This document shows positions 1 through 6,624 of a DNA stretch of 26,191 nt, piece by piece (position 1 is the stretch's first letter; each line of letters starts with the position of its first letter). Location: assembly GCA_049510055.1 (NCBI GenBank), contig JBEKZI010000025.1:1-26191 (forward strand), given 5' to 3'. The stretch comes from JALHTV01 sp049510055. GTDB lineage: Bacteria > Planctomycetota > Phycisphaerae > SM23-33. The notes below the pieces were generated by a model that saw only the letters and a program-made list of their open reading frames with translations, ran no database searches and was not told where the DNA came from. Both the position numbers and the translations under genes were made by a program.

Positions 1-141
1 GTAAGCAACTAATAACACAGGAGTTAGAGATCATGCTTTGCAGGGCCTTCGGCCTGGGGGTTGTCAATTTGGCAGTCGGGTGCCTGATAGGCCGAGGCCG
101 TTGCATCAGAGAGGCCGGGAGAGCATTTTTCAGCAATTGGC

Positions 142-204
142 TTGCAAGGAAGGCTTGATATGTTAGTATGTGCGTATAAAGTAACCTAGTAACACATAAA
201 GGAA
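142..204 (+). promoter_or_regulatory. arsR promoter and candidate ArsR operator
   Basis: A plausible sigma70 promoter is TTGCAA (142-147), 16 bases, TAGTAT (164-169). Over and after it lies an imperfect dyad, TATGTTAGTA (159-168) against TAGTAACACATA (187-198), a reasonable place for an ArsR dimer. CTAGTAACACA (186-196) recurs with one change as CTAATAACACA at 9-19. A Shine-Dalgarno AAAGGAA (198-204) precedes the arsR ATG. The elements are visible; their roles are inferred. Confidence 0.4.
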
Positions 205-212
205 AGCAAACG

Positions 213-542
213 ATGGATACTGCGACGAAGAAGCTTTACGAGAGGAAGGCCCAGGTGATTGCCGCCGCGGCGCACCCCATTCGCCTGGCCATCTTGGACT
301 GCCTGCGCGGCGGGGAGCTGTGCGTCTGCGACATCACGGCCCGCCTGAAGGCCGGCCGGCCCAACGTCTCGCGGCACCTGGCCGTGATGCTCAAGGCCGG
401 GCTGGTCGACTGCCGCAAGGACGGGCTGAACGTGATTTATTCCCTTCGCGCGTGCTGCCTGCCGGCCTTTCTGGACTGCACGACCGACATGGTCCGCCAG
501 CAGGCCCGCGAGGCCAGCGCCCTGCTGCGGTGCATGAAATAG
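213..542 (+). CDS. arsR: ArsR/SmtB family arsenic-responsive repressor
   Basis: 109 aa, normal length for a stand-alone ArsR/SmtB winged-helix repressor. The opening AHPIRLAILDCL and the recognition region GRPNVSRHLAVMLKAGLVD are typical of the family. ELCVCDI (about residues 34-40) is the CxC metal-sensing motif of classical ArsR proteins, which leave DNA when As(III) or Sb(III) binds. A second Cys group lies near the C-terminus (RACCLPAFLDC), which may add ligands. An AAAGGAA Shine-Dalgarno sits 8 bases before the ATG. The acr3 gene starts 9 bases after the TAG stop, so the two should be co-transcribed and self-regulated. Identification is secure; the exact metalloid is inferred from the efflux partner. 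Confidence 0.93.
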   Translation: MDTATKKLYERKAQVIAAAAHPIRLAILDCLRGGELCVCDITARLKAGRPNVSRHLAVMLKAGLVDCRKDGLNVIYSLRACCLPAFLDCTTDMVRQQAREASALLRCMK

Positions 543-551
543 CCCACACCC

Positions 552-1637
552 ATGAGCCAAGGCATAGCCAAAAAACTGTCGCTGCTGGACCGTTTCCTGA
601 CGGTTTGGATTTTCCTGGCCATGGCCGCCGGCATATTGCTGGGTTACGCCGTCCCGGCCGTCGGCGACTGGATCGGATCGCTCCGCCCGGCGGGCTCGCA
701 GACGAGCATTCCCATCGCCATCGGCCTGATCCTGATGATGTATCCGCCGCTGGCGAAGGTGAAGTACGAGGAACTGGGCGACGCCTTCCGCAACTGGAGA
801 ATCCTTGGCCTGTCCCTCGTGCAGAACTGGATCATCGGGCCGGTCCTGATGTTCGTGCTGGCCGTGGCGTTTCTGCACAACCGGCCGGAGTTCATGATCG
901 GGCTGATCATGATCGGCCTGGCGCGGTGCATCGCGATGGTCATCGTGTGGAACGACCTGGCCAGGGGCGACACGGAGTACGCCGCCGGCCTCGTGGCCTT
1001 CAATTCCATCTTCCAGGTGCTGTTCTACAGCGTGTACGCCTGGTTGTTCATCACCGTCCTGCCGCCGATGCTGGGATTGAAAGGGGCGGCCGTGAACGTG
1101 ACCATCGGCCAGATCGCTCGCAGCGTGTTCATCTACCTGGGCGTTCCGTTTCTGGCCGGCATGTTGACCCGTTTCATCCTGGTCAGGGCCAAGGGCAAGG
1201 AGTGGTATCATGGGAAGTTCATCCCGAAGATCAGCCCGATTACGTTGATTGCCCTGCTGTTCACCATCGTGGTGATGTTCTCCTTGCAGGGCCGCAAAAT
1301 CCTCGCGCGGCCGGGCGACGTGGTTCTCATCGCCGTTCCGCTGCTGATCTACTTCGTGGTCATGTTCCTGGTCAGCTTCTGGATGAGCAAAAAAGTCGGG
1401 GCCGATTACGCCAAGAGCGCCACGTTGTCGTTCACGGCCGCCAGCAACAACTTCGAACTGGCCATCGCGGTGGCCGTCGGCGTGTTCGGAATCCACCACG
1501 GGGCGGCCTTCGCCGCGACCATCGGGCCGCTGGTGGAAGTGCCCGCGCTGATCGGCCTGGTGAACGTCAGCCTGTGGCTGAAGCGGAAATGGTTCGCAGG
1601 CGAACAGACTGAAATGGCGTTGACCGGCCGACAGTGA
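552..1637 (+). CDS. acr3: Acr3-type arsenite efflux permease
   Basis: 361 aa inner-membrane carrier of the Acr3 family (BASS superfamily), which exports arsenite using the membrane potential. About ten hydrophobic segments are visible. LARCIAMVIVWNDLARGD carries the conserved Cys of the fourth helix, and ASNNFELAIAVAVGVFG carries the conserved Glu; both are needed for transport in studied members. Length matches the family (about 350-370 aa). The ATG lies 9 bases after the arsR stop and has no clear Shine-Dalgarno, so translation is probably coupled to arsR. No arsenate reductase (arsC) is visible nearby, so the pair alone handles arsenite unless a reductase lies elsewhere. Confidence 0.93.
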   Translation: MSQGIAKKLSLLDRFLTVWIFLAMAAGILLGYAVPAVGDWIGSLRPAGSQTSIPIAIGLILMMYPPLAKVKYEELGDAFRNWRILGLSLVQNWIIGPVLMFVLAVAFLHNRPEFMIGLIMIGLARCIAMVIVWNDLARGDTEYAAGLVAFNSIFQVLFYSVYAWLFITVLPPMLGLKGAAVNVTIGQIARSVFIYLGVPFLAGMLTRFILVRAKGKEWYHGKFIPKISPITLIALLFTIVVMFSLQGRKILARPGDVVLIAVPLLIYFVVMFLVSFWMSKKVGADYAKSATLSFTAASNNFELAIAVAVGVFGIHHGAAFAATIGPLVEVPALIGLVNVSLWLKRKWFAGEQTEMALTGRQ

Positions 1638-1645
1638 GGGGCGGG

Positions 1646-1837
1646 CTATTCCAAAATTTCCAGCAGCCGCTCGGCCAGGGCGATGTGGCGATGCTTGTCG
1701 CGGTGGAGTTCTTCCAGCTGCTTGCGCAGGCGAGGGTCGGATGACCGGGCGGCCAGGTCGGCGTAGACCCGCTCGGCCTGGCGCTCTTTTTCCAGCAGGG
1801 CGGCGACCTGCTCGCGAAGCACGGCCTGCTCAAGCAT
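1646..1837 (-). CDS. small ferritin-like helical protein, second half
   Basis: 63 aa, all predicted helix. Two amphipathic helices, about residues 3-31 and 35-62, are separated by the turn SSDP. The pattern EKERQAERVYADLA and LEELHRDKHRHIALAERLL resembles the second helix pair of rubrerythrin/ferritin-like bundles. Where the family usually has ExxH, this one reads KxxH (K48, H51), so a metal site may be incomplete. The start ATG (1835-1837) overlaps the end of the upstream gene by 8 bases (1830-1837), so translation is probably coupled. It lies tail to tail with acr3, 8 bases apart. It is too short for a complete four-helix ferritin domain; a complex with the upstream protein or a homodimer is likely. 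The family assignment is tentative. Confidence 0.7.
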   Translation of the reverse strand: MLEQAVLREQVAALLEKERQAERVYADLAARSSDPRLRKQLEELHRDKHRHIALAERLLEILE

Positions 1838-2081
1838 GGCAGACGTCCTTGCCCGACTCCAGTTGCCGGGCCAGCAGGTCGACCATCGCGTGGTGGGCCT
1901 CGGTGTCGGTCCGCAGGGCCTGAAGGATCGCGTAAACCTCCGCCCGCTGCTCGTCGTCGAAGCACTCGGCGTGCTTGACTTCCTCGGCCGTCTCCCGCAG
2001 CGCCGACGCCAGTTGATGCTCCATGCCCGCCAAAACAGATATGTCGCCGGACGTCCCGATGTACGTTCCCGTCGTCTCCAT
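1830..2081 (-). CDS. small ferritin-like helical protein, first half
   Basis: 83 aa, predicted to form two helices: about residues 14-39 (AGMEHQLASALRETAEE) and 43-76 (EQRAEVYAILQALRTDTEAH). The second helix carries an ExxH metal-ligand motif (E61, H64), as in ferritin-like proteins. The C-terminal VCHA adds Cys and His. The ATG at 2081 was chosen because AAGGTGG lies 8 bases upstream; a GTG at 2093 is an in-frame alternative with a poorer site. The gene overlaps the next one, which looks like the other half of the same fold. Possible roles are iron or oxidative-stress handling or a small diiron protein. The function is not established from sequence alone. Confidence 0.7.
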   Translation of the reverse strand: METTGTYIGTSGDISVLAGMEHQLASALRETAEEVKHAECFDDEQRAEVYAILQALRTDTEAHHAMVDLLARQLESGKDVCHA

Positions 2082-2129
2082 GGTCCTGTCCACCTTAAGG
2101 GCGAAGTGCAGCTTCCTTGCCAGAAATCC

Positions 2130-2157
2130 ATTATCCCGCGGAAGGCAAAAAACTCAA
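2130..2157 (-). promoter_or_regulatory. promoter for the ferritin-like pair
   Basis: On the minus strand TTGAGT (2157-2152), 16 bases, GATAAT (2135-2130). Transcription would begin near 2123, leaving a leader of about 40 bases that contains the AAGGTGG ribosome site. Match and spacing are reasonable; no experimental support. Confidence 0.45.
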
Positions 2158-2268
2158 GATAAATCCCGTTATTGGCGGCTTATTAGCGATAAAAATGCCC
2201 GCCCGGCGGGTCGGAAACCGCCCCCGAAATGAAGGCTGAAATGAAATCACCCGCCGACGTGAAACAAC

Positions 2269-2353
2269 TGCCCGGGACAGGATTTGAACCTGCATGAGAC
2301 TATGTCTCACCAGCCCCTCAAGCTGGCGCGTCTGCCAATTCCGCCACCCGGGC
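2269..2353 (-). tRNA. tRNA-Leu (anticodon GAG)
   Basis: 85 nt type II (long variable arm) tRNA. The acceptor stem GCCCGGG pairs with CCCGGGC, with discriminator A. The D arm reads TGGCGGAATTGGCAGACGCG. The anticodon stem CCAGC/GCTGG encloses loop TTGAGGG, giving anticodon GAG (Leu, CUC/CUU codons). The long variable arm (TGAGACATAGTCTCA) is typical of tRNA-Leu, and the T arm has GGTTCAAATCC. CCA is not encoded after the discriminator, so it must be added enzymatically. The gene stands alone between the ferritin-like pair and the oxidoreductase. Confidence 0.95.
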
Positions 2354-2397
2354 TAGGCTGTAATACTACCGTATTTTACACCCAACGGGCGTCCAGG

Positions 2398-3579
2398 TCA
2401 TGGCTCGGCCAGGAGCTTTTTGAGGTCTCTTCCGGCCTTGGCGCGGATGCGATGGCCCTTGCCGGTGGAGCGCTGCTTTTGGAGCTTGGCGATGAGCCGC
2501 TCGATCTCCCGTTCGTCCACCGGCAGTTCGACGGCTTTGTTTTTATACCCGGCCAGGTACATCGCGTTGGACAGTTCCAGCTCCGCCAGGCCGTCCGCAC
2601 CGCTGGCGACCAGGGGCGTGCCGCGGAGGATGTGCCCGGCGAACGCGCGGATGACCTCGATGTGCTGGCCGCCCTTGTTGGTGGAGTAGTCCTCCTCGGA
2701 CCATTCGACGTTATTTTTGACGGTTGCGTCGGCCTGAGCGGTCACGCTGCCCATCGTGAAGTCCCGCAGGGGATACTGAAGCCGGCCGATGCGAAGCTTG
2801 TGGCCTTCGGCGACCAGCGTGGCCCGGTCGCCGCAGAGCATGAATTGCTCCATCCCCGGCAGTTCAGCCGTGGTGGCGTAGATGTAGCCCACCTTGCCGC
2901 CGCCGTAATCGCACAGGAAATTGGCCGTGTCCTCCACCTCGATGGTGTGGGCGCGCGTGTCCAGCAGCCCTAAGACTTTTTTGGGCAGGCCGACGATCCA
3001 GGTGAACAGGTCCAGGTGGTGAGGGCCCTGGTTGATGAGCACGCCGCCGCCCTCGCCGTCCCAGGTGCCGCGCCAGGCGCCGCTGTCGTAGTAGGCCTGC
3101 GCGCGGAACCAGTTGGAGCAGATCATCGAGGCGCGGAAGACCTCACCGATCTCGCCGCTGTCGACGAGCTGCTTGATGCGGATCATGATGGGCCGCGTGC
3201 GGTGCTGGAGCATCCCGGCCAGGACGACGTTGCGCTTCTGGCACTCCTGGATCGCGGCCTTGGCCGGCCCGACGGTGGAGGCCAGGGGCTTTTCGACCAT
3301 CACGTGCAGGCCCGCCCGGGCCGCCCGGATGGTCAGCGGGGCGTGCCAGTAGTGCGGCGTGGCGATGATGACCGCGTCGACCAGCCCCGATTCGAACATC
3401 TTTTGCGGATCAGTGAAGAAGGGAACGGAAAACTCCCCTCCGGCGGCCTTCGCCTTGGCCTTCGTGCGGTTGCACACGGCCGCCAGATGAAATTCCGGGC
3501 TGTTTTCCTTGACGATATTCTTGCAGTGGAAATGGCCGATGACGCCGATGCCCACCACGCCGATGCGAACTTTGTCCAT
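2398..3579 (-). CDS. Gfo/Idh/MocA family NAD(P)-dependent oxidoreductase
   Basis: 393 aa. The N-terminal Rossmann fold opens with VRIGVVGIGVIGHFHCKNI (GxGxxG dinucleotide site). Next come IIATPHYWHAPLTIRAA and the hallmark VEKPLAST (EKP motif, catalytic Lys), then the C-terminal substrate domain with GPHHLDLFTWIVG, whose His residues are typical of the active site. Such enzymes oxidise or reduce sugars, inositols and related polyols; the substrate cannot be told from sequence. The ATG at 3579 was preferred over an upstream in-frame start near 3672 because the Rossmann strand begins at once and an AGGA site lies just upstream. A weak TATGAT (3625-3620) may be its -10 box. The family is abundant in Planctomycetota. 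Confidence 0.9.
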   Translation of the reverse strand: MDKVRIGVVGIGVIGHFHCKNIVKENSPEFHLAAVCNRTKAKAKAAGGEFSVPFFTDPQKMFESGLVDAVIIATPHYWHAPLTIRAARAGLHVMVEKPLASTVGPAKAAIQECQKRNVVLAGMLQHRTRPIMIRIKQLVDSGEIGEVFRASMICSNWFRAQAYYDSGAWRGTWDGEGGGVLINQGPHHLDLFTWIVGLPKKVLGLLDTRAHTIEVEDTANFLCDYGGGKVGYIYATTAELPGMEQFMLCGDRATLVAEGHKLRIGRLQYPLRDFTMGSVTAQADATVKNNVEWSEEDYSTNKGGQHIEVIRAFAGHILRGTPLVASGADGLAELELSNAMYLAGYKNKAVELPVDEREIERLIAKLQKQRSTGKGHRIRAKAGRDLKKLLAEP

Positions 3580-3704
3580 GTTTGTGATCCTGTGTGCAAA
3601 CCGTTCTTGGAACGAGGGAATCATATCGTCATGGTCATGTATTCGTAAGGGGAAAGGCCGGACTTCACCCACCGGGCGACGTATGTATGATAGGAAACGC
3701 CCCC

Positions 3705-4220
3705 ATGAACGACACGGTTATCCCACAAGCCTTACCTCAAGACGCTGAGGCGATCATGCAGCTTTTGGTTGCCTGTCGCCAGGACATGCTGTCCCGGGGC
3801 ATTCGGCAGTGGGTGGAGCACTATCCGACGGCGGCGGCAGTCGAGGCCACAATGGCTGACACCTTTGTCGTTCGCTTGGACGGCAAGATCGTCGCGACTG
3901 TTACGCTGAATGAGCAGGGGGAGCAGCAGTACGAAACGGTGCGGTGGCTCACGCCGTTGCGACAACGAGCCCTGGTGGTGCATCGTCTGGCCGTGCATCC
4001 TCGCTACCAACGCCGCGGCCTGGCCAGGCGATTGATGCAGTTTGCCGAACGGCTTGCCATGGAACGTGGGTTGGCCTCCATCCGCCTAGATTCCTTCAGC
4101 GGCAATCCCGCGGCCTTGGCCCTGTACGAAGGTTTGGGCTACACGCGCATGGGGGAGGTGCGATTCCCTCATCGCGACCTGTCCTTTGTGTGCTTTGAGA
4201 AGGTGCTGAGGTTAGGCTAG
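3705..4220 (+). CDS. GNAT family N-acetyltransferase
   Basis: 171 aa. The acetyl-CoA binding motif A is HRLAVHPRYQRRGLARRL (Q/R-x-x-G-x-A loop). It is followed by SIRLDSFSGNPAALALYEGLGYTRMGEVRF, the normal C-terminal half of a GNAT fold. The ATG at 3705 has AGGA about 9 bases upstream; an ATG at 3687 would add six residues. The substrate is unknown: the family acetylates amines on small molecules, peptides or proteins. It is transcribed divergently from the oxidoreductase across a 125-base gap and ends 45 bases before trpF. trpF appears to have its own promoter. Confidence 0.88.
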   Translation: MNDTVIPQALPQDAEAIMQLLVACRQDMLSRGIRQWVEHYPTAAAVEATMADTFVVRLDGKIVATVTLNEQGEQQYETVRWLTPLRQRALVVHRLAVHPRYQRRGLARRLMQFAERLAMERGLASIRLDSFSGNPAALALYEGLGYTRMGEVRFPHRDLSFVCFEKVLRLG

Positions 4221-4257
4221 TGCAGCGTCGTTGCCCGGTGCATCTTGTGGGGCTATA
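4220..4257 (+). promoter_or_regulatory. trpF promoter, predicted leaderless
   Basis: TTGCCC lies 17 bases before TATAGT, and only six bases (GCTGTC) separate TATAGT from the trpF ATG at 4266. The usual start site, seven bases after the -10 box, falls on the A of that ATG, so the mRNA would have no leader. No Shine-Dalgarno is visible before this ATG, which agrees. Box positions are approximate to within one or two bases. Confidence 0.5.
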
Positions 4258-4265
4258 GTGCTGTC

Positions 4266-4949
4266 ATGCAGCGAGTGCGGGTAAAGATTGAGGGTCTGCG
4301 CGACGCGGCCACGGCCGTCAAGATCGCCCAGATGGGCGCCGACGCCATCGGGCTGGTCTTCGCCGAGTCGCCGCGGTGGGTCAGCCCCGAGCAGGCCCGG
4401 GCCATCACCGACGCCCTGCCGCCGTGGGTGGCCACCGTGGGGGTGTTCGTCGACGCCGACCCGGTCGCCATCAATCACGTGGTGGAGCGCACGCGGATCG
4501 GCTACGTGCAGCTTCATGGCGACGAGGAGCCGGGGATCGTCCCGCGGATTGCCGCGCGGTGCATCAAGACTTTCCACGTGCGCGACGAGGGCTGGCTGGC
4601 CGAGGCGCGGAGCTGGCTGGAGGCCCTGGGGGACCGGTCCAACCTGGCCGCGATACTGCTGGACGCTTACAGCCCGGCCGCCGCGGGCGGGACGGGCGAG
4701 CGGCTCAACTGGTCGATGGTGGCCGACGCGCGAGCGGCCGGGGCGATGAAGGGCCTGGACCCCATCATCCTGGCCGGCGGGCTGGACTCCGCCAACGTCG
4801 GCACGGCCATCGACCTGGTCAAGCCCTGGGCCGTGGACGTCGCCAGCGGCGTGGAAAAGGCCCCGGGCGTCAAGGACCTCAAAAAAGTGGAAAGCTTCAT
4901 CCGCGCCACCCGCGAGGGCGACGTGCTGCGCAGCGAATTCTGGACGTAA
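4266..4949 (+). CDS. trpF: phosphoribosylanthranilate isomerase, catalytic Cys replaced by Glu
   Basis: 227 aa (beta/alpha)8 barrel of the tryptophan pathway, converting phosphoribosylanthranilate to CdRP. Family motifs are present: GADAIGLVFAESPRWVS, VQLHGDE, LLDAYSP with the catalytic Asp, AGGTGERLNW, IILAGGLDSANV and PWAVDVASGVE. The N-terminal signature is normally KICG, where Cys is the general base; here it reads KIEG (codon GAG), so Cys is replaced by Glu. Everything else looks intact. An in-frame TTG at 4245 is possible, but the ATG fits the promoter. The protein is slightly long for the family (about 200-210 aa) because of a longer helix near residues 100-120. trpE is about 8.5 kb away. 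Confidence 0.9.
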   Translation: MQRVRVKIEGLRDAATAVKIAQMGADAIGLVFAESPRWVSPEQARAITDALPPWVATVGVFVDADPVAINHVVERTRIGYVQLHGDEEPGIVPRIAARCIKTFHVRDEGWLAEARSWLEALGDRSNLAAILLDAYSPAAAGGTGERLNWSMVADARAAGAMKGLDPIILAGGLDSANVGTAIDLVKPWAVDVASGVEKAPGVKDLKKVESFIRATREGDVLRSEFWT

Positions 4950-4957
4950 AGTTCGCG

Positions 4958-4986
4958 CAAAAACGCGGCGAGCATCTCAGCTCGCC
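4958..4986 (-). terminator. intrinsic terminator of the DUF4139 gene
   Basis: A hairpin GGCGAGC/GCTCGCC (4967-4986, 6-base loop) is followed on the minus strand by GCG and five T residues. It lies about 30 bases past the stop of the minus-strand DUF4139 gene and just after trpF on the other strand, so it may also slow the converging trpF transcript. Confidence 0.65.
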
Positions 4987-5014
4987 ACGAAGAATTCCAG
5001 CATCAGTCCACCAG

Positions 5015-6436
5015 CTACCACGTATATTCCACGGTGTAGGTCACTTTGGTCTCGCCCTCGGCCGGGACTTCCAGGTCCCAGGCCACGGTGCGGGCGTCGA
5101 GCTTGATAAAATCGTGATTCTTGGCGGTGATCTGCCAATTCGTCCAGCGGTACATCGGTTCTTTGACGCGCACAGTGACGGCCTGTTTCTTGTGGTTCCG
5201 CAGGACGATCTCGATGGACTCCTTCATCCAGTTCCGGCGCTCTTCGACCTGGAAGTCCGTCTGCTTGCGCTCACCGACGATGTCGAAGGCATTGCCGATC
5301 TGGAGCGAGAGTTGCTCATCCTTGGGCGTGTGGTCGATCTGTTCCTCGCCGACGAACTCCAGGGCCTTGTCGGCGGGGTCCTGCTTGTACACGCGGACCT
5401 TGCCCGCCGGCAGCGGGATGCCCAGCTTGTTGGCCTCGCTGTTGCGAAACTCGATGAACACGTTGACCTTCTTGGGGCTGGTCACGCCGTAGTTGCGGTC
5501 GTCGTAGCGGCCGCCATAGTCCCAGCGAAAATCGCCGAGAGGGTTGTAGAGGAAGCGCTTTTCGACCTTCAGGCCGCAAGCGGGCGTGAACATCTCCAGT
5601 TGCTTGACCTCGTTGTCGGCCACCGTCGAGGGCCGGGGCAGCGTGTACATGTGGTACTCAAAGAAGGCCTTCTCCTCCATGGGAGCGGCTTCGGCGGCTC
5701 CAGCCTGCGTGACCATGAGCATCCTGCCGCGCACCTGGTCGACAATCTTGCGGACGTCGCCAGCGATGAACTTCATCTGTGCGTCGCGATAGGTCTTGCC
5801 GGAGTTGTTCTCCACGCTCACCCAGCCGGACAGGTCGCCCGCGGTGTCGTTGGCGTCCAGCACCAGCACGTATTCGGCGTGCCAGGCCATTCCGCCGGTC
5901 TGGTAGGTCACCTCGGCCAGCTGATGGCCAGGCTTTTTGGTGTCCACCAGCCACACCAGCGTGGGCCGGGTCAGCAGGCCTTCCGGCAAGGCCTTGAGGC
6001 GGATGTCGCGGACATTGTCCGGCCGCTGGACCATCGCGATGCCGTTGGCCTCCTGAATGACCAGCTGCGCGCCATCGAAGCTCAGCAGCGTACCGGAGTA
6101 GGTTTTCTGATCGCAGACGACCTCGATCGGCAGATCGATGTACTTGTGCAGCAGCTTGTCGGCCGAGACCAGGTCGTACTGGTAGTTCTGCTCCAGCAGC
6201 TTGGCGCAGGGGTCGGTCAGGCTGACAAAGTGCACGGTGGTGGCGTCGATGGCGCTGGCGACGTCCTGGAACTTCACCACGCCGTCGTCGGCGATGTCCA
6301 CCCCGCGAACCTCGCGGACGACGGCAAAGCCGCCGTTGTACACGGTGACGGCCACGCCTTCTTTTTTGTCTTGGTTGGCCGGGGCGCACGCGGCCGAGGC
6401 GAGGACGATCAGTGCGATCCATTTTGTGGCGTTCAT
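5015..6436 (-). CDS. secreted DUF4139 domain protein
   Basis: 473 aa. The N-terminus MNATKWIALIVLASAACA is a signal peptide; cleavage after ACA by signal peptidase I is more likely than lipidation, because the lipobox (SAAC) is poor. The mature part begins AVTVYNGGFAVVREVRGVDI and ends with KVTYTVEYTW. Both ends, and the middle ENNSGKTYRDAQMKFIAGDV, match the DUF4139 beta-rich family, in which a Tyr/Asn-Gly start (VYN.G.A.V.E) is typical. These proteins are exported, and their biochemical role is unknown. The ATG at 6436 was chosen because AAAGGAAAAC lies just upstream and the signal peptide follows directly. It diverges from ahcY. Confidence 0.85.
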   Translation of the reverse strand: MNATKWIALIVLASAACAPANQDKKEGVAVTVYNGGFAVVREVRGVDIADDGVVKFQDVASAIDATTVHFVSLTDPCAKLLEQNYQYDLVSADKLLHKYIDLPIEVVCDQKTYSGTLLSFDGAQLVIQEANGIAMVQRPDNVRDIRLKALPEGLLTRPTLVWLVDTKKPGHQLAEVTYQTGGMAWHAEYVLVLDANDTAGDLSGWVSVENNSGKTYRDAQMKFIAGDVRKIVDQVRGRMLMVTQAGAAEAAPMEEKAFFEYHMYTLPRPSTVADNEVKQLEMFTPACGLKVEKRFLYNPLGDFRWDYGGRYDDRNYGVTSPKKVNVFIEFRNSEANKLGIPLPAGKVRVYKQDPADKALEFVGEEQIDHTPKDEQLSLQIGNAFDIVGERKQTDFQVEERRNWMKESIEIVLRNHKKQAVTVRVKEPMYRWTNWQITAKNHDFIKLDARTVAWDLEVPAEGETKVTYTVEYTW

Positions 6437-6517
6437 GGGTGTTTTCCTTTCTGTAGGCCGTCCTTTCCTTGGACGCATGAACCGGCCGGGGGTTCCCGTT
6501 TTTGCGGGTTTCTTTGA

Positions 6518-6545
6518 ATTGTCCCCGCCAAGATAGCGTTTGCAA
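6518..6545 (-). promoter_or_regulatory. promoter for the DUF4139 gene
   Basis: On the minus strand TTGCAA (6545-6540), 16 bases, GACAAT (6523-6518), giving a leader of about 75 bases. The same GACAAT -10 variant is seen before the ROK kinase gene. Match quality is moderate. Confidence 0.4.
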
Positions 6546-6624
6546 TCTTTCATTTCTACGTGGAGAATAACCGCCCCAGCCCCGGCACGCGGGGTGGGAG
6601 TGATTATTAAGGATAGGAACGCGT

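Noticed and set aside
1..141. A gene at the left edge
   Set aside because: No frame with a start, ribosome site and plausible composition; short GGCC/GGCC pairing at about 49-56 is too weak to call a terminator.
186..1499. 437-codon minus-strand open frame
   Set aside because: Antisense to arsR and acr3, which have clear family motifs; its translation is low-complexity His/Gln/Asp/Gly.
2284..2973. 229-codon plus-strand open frame
   Set aside because: It begins inside the tRNA-Leu gene and is antisense to the Gfo/Idh/MocA gene.
4376..6517. 713-codon plus-strand open frame
   Set aside because: It runs through trpF in another frame and antisense to the DUF4139 gene; its His/Val/Gln/Asp-rich translation has no motifs, as expected for a GC-rich shadow frame.
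6546..6624. SAH riboswitch before ahcY
   Set aside because: Only one small GC hairpin (6580-6594) is present; the conserved SAH riboswitch core was not found.
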